Source: Bdellovibrionales bacterium (GTDB lineage: Bacteria > Bdellovibrionota > Bdellovibrionia > Bdellovibrionales > Bdellovibrionaceae). From it: 64,000 bases of DNA. The position numbers and the translations under genes are program-made. Of this stretch, positions 26,935 through 39,400 are shown piece by piece. Where the stretch lies: NCBI GenBank assembly GCA_016713585.1, contig JADJOV010000001.1:558001-622000 (forward strand), read 5' to 3'. The notes beneath the pieces are model-generated. The model worked only from the letters and a program-made list of their open reading frames with translations. It did no database searches and was not told the origin of the DNA. Positions within the stretch are counted from its first letter, which is position 1. The number at the start of each line of letters is the position of its first letter.

Positions 26935-27910
26935 ATGATTGAGGTCAAGGATCTTTGTAAGGATTATGGTCAGCGAAGAGCGATCGACCACCTAAATTTT
27001 TTCCCTGAAAAAGGGAGATGTTGTCGGTTTTCTTGGGCCAAACGGGGCTGGAAAATCGACCACCATGAAAATCATCACCGGTTTTATGGCGCCAACAAGT
27101 GGGACTGCTTCAGTGGCAGGGTTTGATGTTTTTGAGAATCCCATTGAGGTCAAGAAGCGGATTGGCTATTTGCCAGAGACTCCGCCGGTCTACGGGGATA
27201 TGTTTGTGCGAGAGTATCTCGAATATGCGGCGAAACTCAAAGGAGTTCAGCGTAAAGATTTAACTCGATTAGTTGACCGCGCTCTTGACAAGACCAATTT
27301 GGGATCAGTTCAGAAACGCTTGATTCAGAATTTATCAAAGGGATTTCGTCAGCGCGTGGGTCTGGCGCAAGCAATAGTTTCTGATCCTGATGTCTAAATT
27401 TTGGATGAACCGACGGTCGGACTTGATCCTAAACAGGTTGCAGAAATTCGTGATTTGATTCGAGAGCTTCGCGGACAACATACGATTATTTTATCGACCC
27501 ATATTTTGCCCGAAGTGCAGGCCACTTGTCAGAAGGTCATTATCATCAATAAGGGCAAGATTGTCATTCAAGATACAATCGAGAATCTGTCCAAAATCGA
27601 GCAAGGGCACAGTCGTCTATTTATGCGATTTCGACAAGAAGTTTCAGATCTGAAAGCGGTTATTGCTGATATTGATGGGGTACTTTCCGTCGATCAGGGC
27701 AGCAGTCATAGAGAATGGCGGGTTGACTTACGCGGTGATGATTCGACAATCGAAGCCGTTTCGTCACGAGTTGTTCAGAAGGGATTGGGCCTTTTAGAAT
27801 TCAGCCCGTCAAAGCAGGATCTGGAAGATGTCTTTCTTAAGTTAACCTATGGGCAAGAGTCTACTCAGGCGCCAAGTCAAGATACGAACAAACACGGAGG
27901 TCAACCATGA
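26935..27910 (+). CDS. Gld-like ABC transporter ATP-binding protein (frameshift and in-frame stop)
   Basis: ATPase of an ABC-2 type exporter. Start ATG at 26935 with AAGGAA upstream. After removing one A from the A5 run 27008-27012 the Walker A reads GFLGPNGAGKSTTMK. Further on: Q-loop region GYLPETPPVYGD, signature NLSKGFRQRVGLAQA, Walker B LILDEPTVGLDP, H-loop STHILPE. A TAA at 27395-27397 interrupts at SDPDV*ILDEP, where TTA (Leu) is expected; the frame is the same on both sides. About 325 residues. First gene of a six-gene run with 4-nt overlaps. Confidence 0.88.
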
Positions 27911-28695
27911 ATGGAGTGCTGACGATCACTTGGAAAGAGATGAAAGGGTTTATGATGAGACCCGCTTTTTATGTGATTTGTTTTTTTCTGACATTACTTT
28001 TTAGCTACAGTTTTAGTATCAGTTTATTTCAATTTGTCCAAATGGCAGGGGCCATGGGAATGCATCCTGGAATGGGTGGGGGGCAACAGCAGGCGAATAT
28101 CCATTATATGGTATTTCTAAAGCAGCTTTCCATGCTCAATTTATTGATGATCTTTGCTGTGCCAGCATTGACAATGAAGCTATTTTCTGAAGAAAAGAAA
28201 ATGCATACCTTTGACCTTCTGCTCACGGCACCAGTGACTTCTTTTCAAATCGTTCTTGGGAAATTTTTGGCTGCAGCGTTAGCGATTCTATTTATAGTGT
28301 TTTTATCAATGATTTATCCGCTTTCGACCGCTCTTTTTGTTGAGAATATGAAGTGGGGGCCATTATTGATCTCCTATTTGGGATTATTTTTGGTCGGGCT
28401 CGTTTATGTTGCGATGAATTTATTTTGTTCTTCTTTAACTGAAAGCATTCTTATTTCTTTTTTTATGTCGGTGATTTTAAACGTTTCCCTTTGGTTTATT
28501 GGCATGGGGGTTGAAATTGTTGACAGTCAAACGGCTCGCCAAGTTTTTGAACATATATCGCTCAACAGTCATCTCTCTGGACTTGTGGAAGGGACCATTC
28601 GTTCGCAAGGGATTGTCTTTATACTGAGTGCTGTGGGTTTATTTTTGTTTCTCTGTGAAAGAATCGTTGAATCTCATCGCTGGAGGTCATCATGA
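27907..28695 (+). CDS. ABC-2 type permease (GldF-like)
   Basis: 262 residues with about six membrane helices, clearest at residues 18-40, 74-95, 113-140, 150-172 and 230-255. A periplasmic loop is Met/Gly/His/Gln-rich (MGMHPGMGGGQQQ). The conserved EEKKMHTFDLLLTAPVTSFQIVLGKF element is typical of GldF/NosY-type permeases. ATGA overlaps on both sides join it to the ATPase and the GldG-like gene. Substrate unknown. Confidence 0.85.
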   Translation: MNGVLTITWKEMKGFMMRPAFYVICFFLTLLFSYSFSISLFQFVQMAGAMGMHPGMGGGQQQANIHYMVFLKQLSMLNLLMIFAVPALTMKLFSEEKKMHTFDLLLTAPVTSFQIVLGKFLAAALAILFIVFLSMIYPLSTALFVENMKWGPLLISYLGLFLVGLVYVAMNLFCSSLTESILISFFMSVILNVSLWFIGMGVEIVDSQTARQVFEHISLNSHLSGLVEGTIRSQGIVFILSAVGLFLFLCERIVESHRWRSS

Positions 28696-30230
28696 GTCGG
28701 TTGGGCAAAGTTTTATTTCTATTTGCAGGTCTGTCTTTAATTACCTTTGCGATTGGGCGTTCAGTCTTGGGATCTTGGATTCCTTTCTTCTGGGCTTTGG
28801 TGGGACTCACAGTGTTCTTCACTGGGGTCGCTGTGTTTATTGATCGAAAATTTTTTGTAGAAATTTTCTCAATGAAAACGACAAAACACGGCATGAATAT
28901 GGGTGCGATGGTTGTTTTAGTCATCGCTCTTTTGTCAGTGGTGAACTATTTGGGCGTGAAGAAAAACAAAACATGGGATTTTTCCACGGCTCAGAGGAAC
29001 TCTCTCTCGGATCAGTCCGTGCAACTTCTTAAGGGTTTAGGGGATGATCTTCGCGTCAGTTACTTCTATAAGAAAGGCGATCGCGGTAACGAAGAAACCC
29101 GCCGCGAGTTTCGTGAGCTCATCAAAAAGTACCAGGATCAAACTGATAAGATTAAGCTTGATTTCTACGAAGTGAATGAGGCTCGAACAAAGGCCGAGGA
29201 GTATGGAGTCACTAAAGGCAGCGGTGTTGTTTTTCTTGAGTACAAAGGTAAACGAAACCGAATCGAGAAAATCGATGAGCAAGAGATTACCCAAGCGCTT
29301 ATTAAAGTGACGAGAGAGAAAAATAAAACAATTTACTTCACAGTGGGACATCAGGAAAACGATCTTGATGATGGAAAAGAGGCTCTGGGCCTAAACCGTT
29401 TCAAGTTAATGATCGAAAATAATAGCTTCAACGTGAAGACCTTCAACCCAACGACTCAGCCGCAGGTGCCTGATGATGCAGACGCAGTGGCGATTATAGG
29501 ACCGAGGAAGGCGTTTTTAGATTACGAAGTTAAGGCGATTGAGGAATACCTCAAAAAAGGGGGCCAGGTTCTTCTAGCACTTGAGCCAAAAAATACAGCA
29601 GGTTTGGAAAAGATTCTCGAGACTGTGGGAGTGAGTCCACAAAATAATTTTATCAAATCCAGTTTTATGGGGCTTGGCTTTATTGATGGTCCGACAGTGG
29701 GTGATGGGTTTTCTTCTACTCATTCTGCGACAAAAGTTTTTTCTGGGCGCAGGGAGGTTGTTCAAATGGAGTGGCCGATGGAGTTAAAGTTGGCCTCGCC
29801 GGCTCCTTCGGGCATCACTTTAGAGGCAATCCTAAGAACTTCTGCTCAATCAGCGGCATTGCCTTCGCCACAAGTTGTTGAGGGTAAGTTTGCGCCAGGG
29901 CCTTATAATATTGGAGTGGCAGCACAGGGGAAATATCCGGGCAGTGTTGATGGGAAAAAAGATTTCTCATTGATTGTCTATGGCGACTCTGAGTTTATGG
30001 TTAATAGTTTATTATATCTAGGTCTCAACCGAGATCTCGCCTTGAACTCAATTTCTGCCTTGGCTGGGGAAGATAACTTAATCAGCATCACACCTCGTGA
30101 AATTGATAAAACCGAAATCAGTATGACTTCTGTGAAACAGTCAATCTTCTTTTTTGGGATAGTGCTGCCCCTGCCTTTATTGATGGCTTTGTCGAGTGTG
30201 GTTCTTTGGGTTAGAAGGAGAAGCGCTTAA
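28692..30230 (+). CDS. GldG-like substrate-binding/ABC-associated membrane protein
   Basis: 512 residues. Three N-terminal hydrophobic segments (about 8-28, 32-50 and 70-88) lead into a large periplasmic domain starting WDFSTAQRNSLSDQSVQLLKGL, a hallmark of the Gldg/intraflagellar-transport-like family (auxiliary ABC transport component). It has VSYFYKKGD and a C-terminal membrane helix (about 482-505, FFFGIVLPLPLLMALSSVV). Partner of the preceding permease and ATPase. In Flavobacterium GldAFG supports gliding; whether it does here is inference. Confidence 0.85.
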   Translation: MSRLGKVLFLFAGLSLITFAIGRSVLGSWIPFFWALVGLTVFFTGVAVFIDRKFFVEIFSMKTTKHGMNMGAMVVLVIALLSVVNYLGVKKNKTWDFSTAQRNSLSDQSVQLLKGLGDDLRVSYFYKKGDRGNEETRREFRELIKKYQDQTDKIKLDFYEVNEARTKAEEYGVTKGSGVVFLEYKGKRNRIEKIDEQEITQALIKVTREKNKTIYFTVGHQENDLDDGKEALGLNRFKLMIENNSFNVKTFNPTTQPQVPDDADAVAIIGPRKAFLDYEVKAIEEYLKKGGQVLLALEPKNTAGLEKILETVGVSPQNNFIKSSFMGLGFIDGPTVGDGFSSTHSATKVFSGRREVVQMEWPMELKLASPAPSGITLEAILRTSAQSAALPSPQVVEGKFAPGPYNIGVAAQGKYPGSVDGKKDFSLIVYGDSEFMVNSLLYLGLNRDLALNSISALAGEDNLISITPREIDKTEISMTSVKQSIFFFGIVLPLPLLMALSSVVLWVRRRSA

Positions 30231-30231
30231 T

Positions 30232-31595
30232 ATGAAATTCAAGAGCACCTGGATATTGTTTTTGCTTGTGCTCCTTCTTGGGTCGTATGCCTATTTCGGT
30301 GAGTATAAGAAGGAGCTCGATGATCAAAAAAAGAAAGAAGAAGAAACGACTTTGGTTAATAGCAAAGTCGATCAAATTAGTTCTTTGATTTTGCTGACCG
30401 CGAAGGAGAAAATCATTCTAGCTCGCGGCCCCGAGGGCTGGAAGCTGGAAGAGCCTGTCAAGGACTGGGCCGAGAGTGAGGCCGTGGATTCCTTTGTGAA
30501 TGGTTTAGTCGAAGAGAAATATCTTGAAGTTGCTAAAGAAGGTGATGGAATTAATTGGGCTGACTACGGCCTCGACAGGCCAGAAGCCAAGTTGACGCTC
30601 AAGAGTCAAGGTGGCCAGGAAACGTTGATTGAGATTTCCGGAAAAAAGAATTTTGAAGGAAACGCTTTATTGCGACTAAACAGTCAAAATAAGGTCTTGA
30701 TTGCAAATTCATCTTGGAGTGACCGATCAACTAAAACAGCCTTTGAGTTTCGTCAAAAAAACCTTTTACGACCTAAAGCTGCATCGATAGATAAGGTCAC
30801 TCTGAAATCGGCCAAAAATTTTGTCAGTCTTGAAAATAAAGATGGCCAGTGGGTATTGACTGGAGCGCCAAAGAAAGTCCTCGATCAAAATAAAGTTCGA
30901 GCCTTGGTGACTTCATTTAATGAAACAAAGGCAGTCGAAATCTTGTCCGAGGCGAAGCTGTCTGCCGCTGACCTCAAGAAGTATTCCTTAGACCGTCCCC
31001 AGATTGAGATTGAGGTCGATATGAAAGGGAAGATTTGGAAAGGTCAAATTTCCCAAGATAAGGCGAAGCTGGTTTATGCTCTGACGACTGAACCACAAAT
31101 GTTGATGAAGCTGGATGCGGCGGCCTTTAATAAATTTCAGCGAGTTTCTGTTTTCGACTTACGAGATCATACCATCCCGTTTCAAGTGCCTCAGGGGGAT
31201 ATTAAGTCTCTCGAGTTCCTTGAGGGTTTGAAGAAGACGGAAGTCCCTTCTGATCAGATTCAGGATCTTGTTGAGAAGGTAAGAAAAACACAAGTTGAAG
31301 GATTTGTTGAATCGGCACCGAATTTTAAACCAGCAAGTTATCTGAGCTTAAAAGATGGCACTGGGAAGGAATTGTTTCGTCTTGATTGGTTGGCTGCAAA
31401 AAAGATCAAGATCGATGGGGTAGAGAAGAATGTTCATCTGGGAAAGTCTAGTCTAAGCGATGAGTTTTTAGCCCTCAGTGAAGGTGCGATCAATGGATTG
31501 AAGCCGCCACCACCACCCGCTTCGACGCCGACACCAAGGATCCAGCAGAGTTAGCAACTCCAACAACAGCGATTCCCCCGAGCCAAAAAAAGTGA
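30232..31595 (+). CDS. DUF4340 periplasmic protein (frameshifted at the end)
   Basis: About 454 residues. Single N-terminal membrane anchor (ILFLLVLLLGSYAYFG), then repeated beta-rich modules typical of DUF4340, which usually follows GldG-type genes: YGLDRPEAKLTLKS and YSLDRPQIEIEVD show the characteristic motif twice. AAGGAG lies 11 nt before ATG 30232. The raw frame stops at 31554, but adding one A at 31536-31537 gives TPKDPAELATPTTAIPPSQKK and a stop at 31593-31595, overlapping the next GTG start by 4 nt, the spacing seen throughout this operon. Confidence 0.82.
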
Positions 31596-32582
31596 GCCCA
31601 ATCATTGTTCAATCACCGACGCGAGTTGATTTGGCCGGCGGAACCTTGGACCTCTGGCCGCTTTATAATTTTATTGGTCACGCCATCACTGTTAACGTAG
31701 CCATCGACGTCTATACCAAGGCGATCTTGACTCCACGGACTGACAAAATAGTTGTCATAGAGTCAAAGGATTTGGGCCTTCGGCGGGAGTTTTCGGATCT
31801 GGGGACCCTACTCATCGATCCGGATCCACATCTTCAATTATTTAAGCCGGTTTTAGATATTGGAATCCATCCCAAGGTTTTTCATTGGTGACTGAGTCTC
31901 AATCGCCAGTGGGTGGCGGTCTTGGTGGCAGCTCTAGTTTGATAGTGACTTTGATGAAGGCTTTTTCTCAATGGATGGGTAAGTCTTTTGATTCGACTCA
32001 TCAGCTTGTCCATGTTTGTCACAATCTAGAGGCCGAAGTTTTGAACACACCAACTGGAACCCAAGACTATTACCCGGCAATTAGCGGTGGCCTAAATATT
32101 CTGAAATACACGACCGATGGAATCACTCAAAGCGTCTTGCCTTTGCAAGGAACACCCTTTGCCGAGTCTTTTCTGCTTGTGTATACAGGGAAAGCTCATC
32201 ATTCAGGGATTAATAATTTTGAAGTCGTCAAGGCGGCAGTGGCTCAAGATTCCACGACGCTGAAGTGCCTCCGTGACTTGCGAAATATTTCTGAAGAGAT
32301 GGCACAGGCTTGCCAGAATAATGAGTGGAACCGTCTGCCTTCCTTGTTTAATCGAGAGTTCTTAGCGCGGGTCAAACTTGCTCCGAGTTTTACGAGTCCT
32401 GAAATTCATAAACTGCAAGAGATATCAATGCAGGGGGCGCCTTAGCCGTTAAGATTTGCGGTGCTGGTGGTGGAGGTTGTGTTTTAGTATGGACTAAACC
32501 CATGCAACGTCAGGTCGTGAGCGATCTTTGTGAAAAGGCGGGTTTTCACCCCATGAAGTCGGTTCCCGTGGATCCGCTTTGA
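31592..32582 (+). CDS. GHMP-family sugar kinase, likely heptose 7-phosphate kinase (two frameshifts)
   Basis: GHMP kinase of about 330 residues. N-terminal SPTRVDLAGGTLDLWPLY, ATP-binding motif SPVGGGLGGSSSLIVTLM, and C-terminal motif KICGAGGGGCVLVW. Best match in character is D-glycero-alpha-D-manno-heptose 7-phosphate kinase (HddA), which supplies heptose for LPS or S-layer. Two one-base losses split the raw frame: in the T5 run 31878-31882 (restoring VFSLVTESQSPVGGG) and in the G5 run 32433-32437 (restoring GALAVKICGAGG). The real stop is 32580-32582. Linked to DUF4340 and DUF429 genes by 4-nt overlaps. Confidence 0.8.
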
Positions 32583-33433
32583 AAAAGCCTATTTCTAAAG
32601 TTGTCAAATTCCTAGGGCTCTCACTCGGGGGTGGAAAACAAGATAAGGCCTGTCTCTCGGTGATGGAATATTATCCCGAGCAAAAACGGATTTTTTTATC
32701 TAAAATTGTTGAAAAAATAAAAAATGACGAAAGCACCTCTGCGGATTCGAAAATTCACGAGCTTCTGCAGCTCGACAATGCGAATGTCGATTTTTTGGCG
32801 ATAGATGTTCCCGCGCAGCTTCCGCTTTGCCTCGAGTGTCAGCTGAAGTGTCCTGGCTATGAGAACTGCACCGAGCCTCATATAGAATGGATGTGGCAAC
32901 ATTATGAATCATTGAATGTGAAAAAGCGCCCCCGGAGATTTTTTACGCCCTACACTCAACGATGTGTTGAGATGCATTTGGCGACCGAATTGGAGGAGTC
33001 TTTTCTTTTGCCACACCTGTTAGGATCCAATTCAGCCCCATTGGTGGCGCGAGCGAGATTTATTTTGCGAAGATCTCAAAGGCCCGTCATCGAGGTGAAT
33101 CCAAAGCTTTCGGTTTGGCGGATCGGGAGGTCGCTTGGAATTCGGCCAAGCCAATTGCGATTTCATCGACACTCTGTCGGTGGTGACGAAAGTCGGCGTC
33201 TTATTTTGAATACCTTAGGTGAACACAATATTGCTTTTCTTTATGAGCAAGATCGTAAGTTGATGATAGAAAATAACCATGCGTTTGAAAGCTTTATTTG
33301 TGCTATGACTGGATTTCTCAAGGCCAAGGGATATACCGAAAAAAAGCCTAGTCATTTTCCCGAGAAGGAGTCTTGGATAGAGTTTCCAGTGGCCAAGATT
33401 CCGTGGACTAAAATTCTCAATAAGAATATCTAG
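32579..33433 (+). CDS. DUF429-like protein (predicted RNase H-fold nuclease)
   Basis: 284 residues, TTG start overlapping the preceding TGA. Family-like features: an N-terminal strand LGLSLGGGKQDKACLSVMEY, central VIEVNPKLSVWRIG, and the C-terminal HAFESFICAMTGFLKAKGY followed by WIEFP, as in DUF429 proteins. A Cys cluster (CLECQLKCPGYENC, about residues 85-98) may bind a metal. Conserved first-strand Asp seems replaced by Ser, so nuclease activity is unproven. Converges with the giant gene, 60 nt between stops. Confidence 0.68.
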   Translation: MKKPISKVVKFLGLSLGGGKQDKACLSVMEYYPEQKRIFLSKIVEKIKNDESTSADSKIHELLQLDNANVDFLAIDVPAQLPLCLECQLKCPGYENCTEPHIEWMWQHYESLNVKKRPRRFFTPYTQRCVEMHLATELEESFLLPHLLGSNSAPLVARARFILRRSQRPVIEVNPKLSVWRIGRSLGIRPSQLRFHRHSVGGDESRRLILNTLGEHNIAFLYEQDRKLMIENNHAFESFICAMTGFLKAKGYTEKKPSHFPEKESWIEFPVAKIPWTKILNKNI

Positions 33434-33493
33434 TGCGAGCATCACTCATGGATTGAACTGATCTTTCGCAAAGCAAGTAATTTGAACTCGGGT

Positions 33494-36400
33494 TCATAAG
33501 ATATCTTGGCATCGAAGTCCGTCAAGCATAGGAAGCGTCGCTGGTCGGCCTGAGACAATTGCCTTCGTCCTATCTGTCAATGGCTCCGACTTAAACAACA
33601 CTGAGGCTTCCTCCTTGAACTTCAAGGGACTTCCCAGAAGTCGAAGCGAAAAGATCTTACCAACTTGTTTAACTATAAAGTAGTCATCATTGATGTGCCT
33701 CTTTAGACCAACTAGAGTTACAAAAAGCTTTTGGAAGTAAAGAAACTCAGCTTTTAACATGATTCCGTTCATTTCAGATCTTTCTAGTGTCTGGGTTAGA
33801 ACTTCCACCGGATCTTTATAGTTACTTTGATTGCTTAAAAAGGTTTTCCAAAAAAACGTTCTTTGTTCCTGACTTTTGAAGTTTACAAAACCCTCTAACA
33901 GTTGGAAGGCCTCCGCAGTCCGCTTGGTCGCAATGAACAGGATAACCTTAACAAGGCTTTGAACGGTCCCGGGCTCAATCAGGACTGACTGACCCAAATC
34001 AATGTTGACTAATCTCTTCTTAGTCCCAACGAGACTATTCTGACCAAGTTGATTGGCTTTATGAGGATCAATATCCAAAATAACAACGCCATTTGGCGCA
34101 TCCATGTATACCAACAATTGATTCAAGACCTCAGTGACCGAAGCCTCCGCAATGCTCCTTTGAGACCATCCCACAAAAGATTTTGGTCTCAACTGCGAAA
34201 AGCGTTTCGCCTCAACAAATTCTTCAAACAACAAACTCTCACTTGACCAATCTTCCAAGGGTTGAGGAATCGAAACCTCCACTTTATTGCTTAATTTTCG
34301 AACGAGCCAAGGTCGGGATTTGTATGAAACTTTATGCTGTTTCATCATTTTTGCCTCCCTCAAGAAATTCATTTCCGTCTTAATTAGCCTTTCCATTTCC
34401 TCTTCAAGTACGTTAAGGTTATCAATCCGAAGTTTGGGGTTACGTTGAATTCCCTCAATCACAGCACGTGCAATCTGAAATTCTCGAGCAGTCTTTTCGG
34501 CAATCATTTCTTGAGTGGCCATGACAACAAGTTTGCGACCATCTTTCAGTGTAACCAAATATCCCACTTTCAAAGATCCAGAACCCAACTCTTGATCAAA
34601 GGACAAGATTTGATTGAACTTATCCGCTGAGAGTCGACTTCTAACTAAATCAATAAACTTCATTTTAGCCAAATTTTGCGCATCACCTTCAAATTTTTCC
34701 AGAATCACCCGATACTCCTTGGGCAAATTGAAGCCATGCCCAGCCACCAACTGAGCCATTTTCTTCTCCGTAACTCCACCATACTCGATCAACAATTTCA
34801 GAAGCTCAGGGCCTTTAAGAGGGACTCCCTGCTTGTTGCTTGCTATGAGCCACATTAGACGGGTCGATAATTCAGTTGGAGTCAGAACTTTAAGGTATAA
34901 CTTCAGCACCTCACGTAAGTACTCTGGCATCTCGGAATCCGAAAACAGAAGTCTGTCGACCAACAGTTTTTCCGCCTCTTGATTTCCAGAAATCCCTCTT
35001 AAAAAAAGAGCTCGAAAAGCAACAAGCCGTTCTTCGGGATGAGTCTCCATTACAAAGTCACGAACCTCCAAAGGCCTTAGTTTTAAACCCTTCGATTTTG
35101 CCGCTTCTGATCTATGCTTAGTCGCAAAAAACCGCTTTATGAGAATTCTGTAAACCTCGGGATCAAGTTCATTTTCCATTCCAGACATAAACAAGAGTAA
35201 TCGACTTTTTTGCAATGGGTTCAAGACCGCCGCCCACTCATCCATGGACTCAAGCATGGCCTTTGAGGCCACATGATAGGGCGTTTCTAATTTTCTGGAT
35301 TTCATTTTCTCCACAGCATCTAGATGTTCCAAGCTTAATGATTTCTTTTTCGTTGCTCGATCCAAAAAACGATCTCGATGACGACTACCTTCCGGGAAGA
35401 CAGAAGCTACCTCGGCCTCAACCGGAAGTTTAAACTCTTCAGCCAGCTCCTTCAGCGTTATCAATTTCTTAGTCGCATCCTGTTTTGAAAGACCCAATCG
35501 CTGGGAACGTTCCGCAACAAAGTTTTCCCAAGCTATTTCAATTATTCGAAGACGGTCAAAAAAATTGTCTGATCTTTTTAAGTCATCAATTACTTGCTGA
35601 CCCCAAAGAGCTTTGGCCGCCATCGCGGCTCGCACTAAGGTATATCCGGTCTTTACCTTTCGAAGGTAGTTCACAGACACGTCTCCGTAGTTTTCCAAAA
35701 GGTACGAATAGGCCTCATCTCGAATTCGTAGCGAGCGAATATTTTTTACCAAGCCAAGTAGGTACTCGCGGTTTCCAATTCCAAACAGACTCCTCTTAAA
35801 CTCTGGCGATTGTACAAAACTGTTAATGGCCAGGTCGATTTCTAGCGACCATGGCGTCATCTTTCTAATCTCTTCAAAGACACGGGCGTGATCAGTTCGA
35901 CCAAAGTAGTCTGCGTCAATATTCTTTGAGTAAATGTCAATTTGAAGTTTTGATAGCGCATAGTAGATTGGGCGAAATATGCTTACCATTTGGTGGGGAT
36001 TTATTTTCAAAAGACCATACCCGATATTCCCAATTGCCAAATAGACTCTGTCTAAAATTCGAACCAATGAGTCAACTTTTCCTATAAACCCGTTTATAAA
36101 AAACTTAATACGGGTGCTCACGGTTGGGCGCTGGCCTTTCCATGCATCAAATTGGGCCAATTTCTTTATAAATCCATTGAAAAATATCTCACGATACTTA
36201 ACGGTGTATACAGAAAACATTTTGCTAATGTCAGAAGACAACAGTTCCTCTTTTAAACCTCCAAGCCCAAGTTTTTGACCCAAGGTGACCATCAAAAAGG
36301 CTAAGGACTCCATATCAGGTCGATTTTTGACCAAAAAGAGGGCCTTGCTCCATGTTAGCAAAACGAAACGAGCGTTCGCATCATTTGTACTGAGCTTATA

Positions 36401-39400
36401 GTTTTGGGATCCATTCCAAACGGTTACTAATAAGCTGCTGGATAGCATTGCTTCAACTGGGTCTTGGGTTTTGCCGAACCGATAAAGAATCAAAACCCAT
36501 TTTTCTAGTGCGAGGTTTGAAAAGAACTCAAACCTTTCGTATTCTTGAACACCTTCGTCAAGCTCCCCCTTGAGTATTTTCCCAAGTGTAGAATTCTCAT
36601 CAAAGTTCAGAAACTCAGCATAGGCCTTTGAGTTAGCTGGGAGATAGAATGGGTCATAATCTCCATATGTTTTGTTTTGTAACGAAGGGGATTCTTTTGC
36701 ACGATAATATTCTACTAGACTCTGAGGTTTCGCATTCTCAATATCGATACCTTCAAAATGGGCAACACACAGAGCGAGATTCGTCGCCAGCTTACCAAAC
36801 TCTTCTAACTGAGGCTGATTGTCGCCGGATAAAATCTGCTCTGAAATTTGGTTGCTAGGAGTCATAAAAGTTCTGATCAAACTGGCGGATTCTAAGGCAG
36901 AGCTCAATCGCCGGCCGTATTTTTCATTTTCAGGGTGTTCGTGAAAACTATCCAAAAGGCCAGACAAATTTCTTAATGATTGCCTATTGAAGAGCTCAAA
37001 AAGTTTGCTTCTTGAAAAATGAAGCGCATCCAAATAAGTTCTCAGCTCTCGTCGCAACTGAAAATACTCAGCTGGAATTCTGTTGCCAGAACCTGCCAAA
37101 ATTGGCTCCATCAGGTTTGTTAATTTTGATAACATTTCTAGAATTTGATCCTTAGAATTGTCAGAAACATCTCTCTGTTTGACGGCAATGGCAAGGGAGG
37201 CCTTAATGTTTGCCAATTCAGTCCGAACCTTGCGTCCATACTGTTTTATACGTTGAACTTCATCTTGTTCGAGTAAGTCTCTAAAGAGCGTTACCTTTTG
37301 TTCGCTTGTCAAAGATTCGACCTGTTTGGTAGTCAGAATGATCGCCTCACTTTTTGTTGATTGAAGCCTGTTTTCGGCCTGACCTGAGTAAGGGCGAGCG
37401 GAGGTAATTTCCAATAGATTCTGCCTCACCCGATCTGACAGGATTTCTTGAACTTCCATTCCAAGCTTTGACAAATCATCATAGCCCTCAGGAAGCTTCA
37501 CTAGAGAAGATTCCATTTCAGATATGACATCAAAATCCTGAATCAAGAAATGATTTCCTATTTTTTTGAATAACTGGTCCGAGGAATGCCGTTGGGTTTC
37601 CGCCATCATTTCTTCTCTGACTTTCATTTTATCATTAATGTTTTTCCAAAGATTGGAATGATGCCCATTTTCCGAAAGAAATTTCAAAAACTCCGAGAGA
37701 GTTCTTTTTGTTTTTAACTGAGTACTCAAATGAGAGATTTCCTCGTCGAAAAGGTGTTTCAGCAAAATCCTGGCTTTCAAGACCTTAATTTGAAATTCAA
37801 TTGGTCCACGGCCAGCTTGCTTGGTGCCTGGTGTAAGTTCAGACGCTAATTGGGCACGCCAAAATGTCTGTGATACCCCGGGCCTCTCAATCAACATTTG
37901 AATCACCTGATCTGTCGAATACCTATTTTTTGTCAGGGACGGCATGAGCGCTTGTCCTGTGACTTTCCCCAACGCCAAAATGAAAAACCTAGAGAGGTCC
38001 TGATTTAACCTAATCTGATTTGCGCCCTTGCCACTCTGTAAGTAGTGAATATCAATGCTGTAATTAACGTTGGCTGTCTTCAATTTCTCTCTTTGTTTTG
38101 TAAAATGCAGCGCATTTCCTGGAGCCTCAGTCTGTATTGCTTGTGAAAAAATTTTGTCGTAGGCCGTTTTAGGATTAATGACTCGATCCAAAAATGCGCC
38201 GACCTTAATCTGTGGATTCTCAATCAATTCAAGGGCAAACTCAGCCATCGTGGGCGCGATAGCGTCGATTGTCGATCCTGAAGACCCGTTTATTAAGGGA
38301 ATTTCTCGCGCAATGAAATCTAACGTTTGGGCTAGATCCATAGATATATGTAAATGCTGACGAGCTACTTTGGCTAAAAACTCAGAACTAACTCGCTTGT
38401 CGAAAGTGTGTTCGGTAAATCTGAAACGATACTTGAATGAGAATTTGCGATCGATATAGAATTTCAATATTTTTGTCAAAACCTCTAGGTCATCAGTATT
38501 GGAAACAAGCGAACGAAGTTCCCCCAAAACATAGGTTTTATCGACAATTTGTCCAAGTTCATTGATGTATGCGAGCCGCCGTTCGACATCATGAATGGTC
38601 AACTTGGTCTGTGGCGAAGTAGGTTCAGGAAGTTGAATTCTAGCGTCAGCTTTTAACAGATCCAACTGCCGAGCAATAATGGCGCCCTTAATCTGCCGGA
38701 ACGAGCCTCGGACATCTGAAATTTTTCTAACCCCTTGCTCTTTTGCCCGACCTCCAAGTTTGTCTTCGAAGCGATTTAAGGACTCGATAAGGTCGTCGAC
38801 TTCCGCCTGACTGCTCGCAGAAGTCAGGACGACAAAATAAGCCTCAATCGTTGCAACTATACCCTCTTTGGTAACTAGATTTGGACTGACGGCTTGGGTC
38901 GTCGACAAGAGGTCTTCAAGACGCCTCACTTTGTCCCGCAAAGAAACCGATTGATATTCCGCTGAGCTCACAAGACGAGCAACAACATCAACAGAGGTTC
39001 GCGATGCGTGCTCATCACCCCTGGGAACAAGCGTTTCATTTCGATGATCTTTCTTTGACGAAGGGACAGCGCTCAGGCCCATCTCGCTTTTTGCTTGTTG
39101 TGATGTTTGAAGTTGATCAATAAGTTCACTAACATTTGCAATTCGAAACCAAGGCTTAGGATGGCTCGAGAACACGCTGGTCACCTTTTGCCGAAAGGTG
39201 GTGCTTTGATGGAGCTTCTCAATAATCTTTGTTGATACGCGTTTTTTTTCATTGTCACCATTCATAACGTGACCCAATTCATGCGCAAGTATAAAGGCAA
39301 GAATTGAGGTCGATCGACGCTTTATTCTTTCAACCAGATCGTTCCCTAGGGCCTCTGAAAACTTCTCAGGCTGACTGAGGATATCAAGAAGCCCTTTCGT

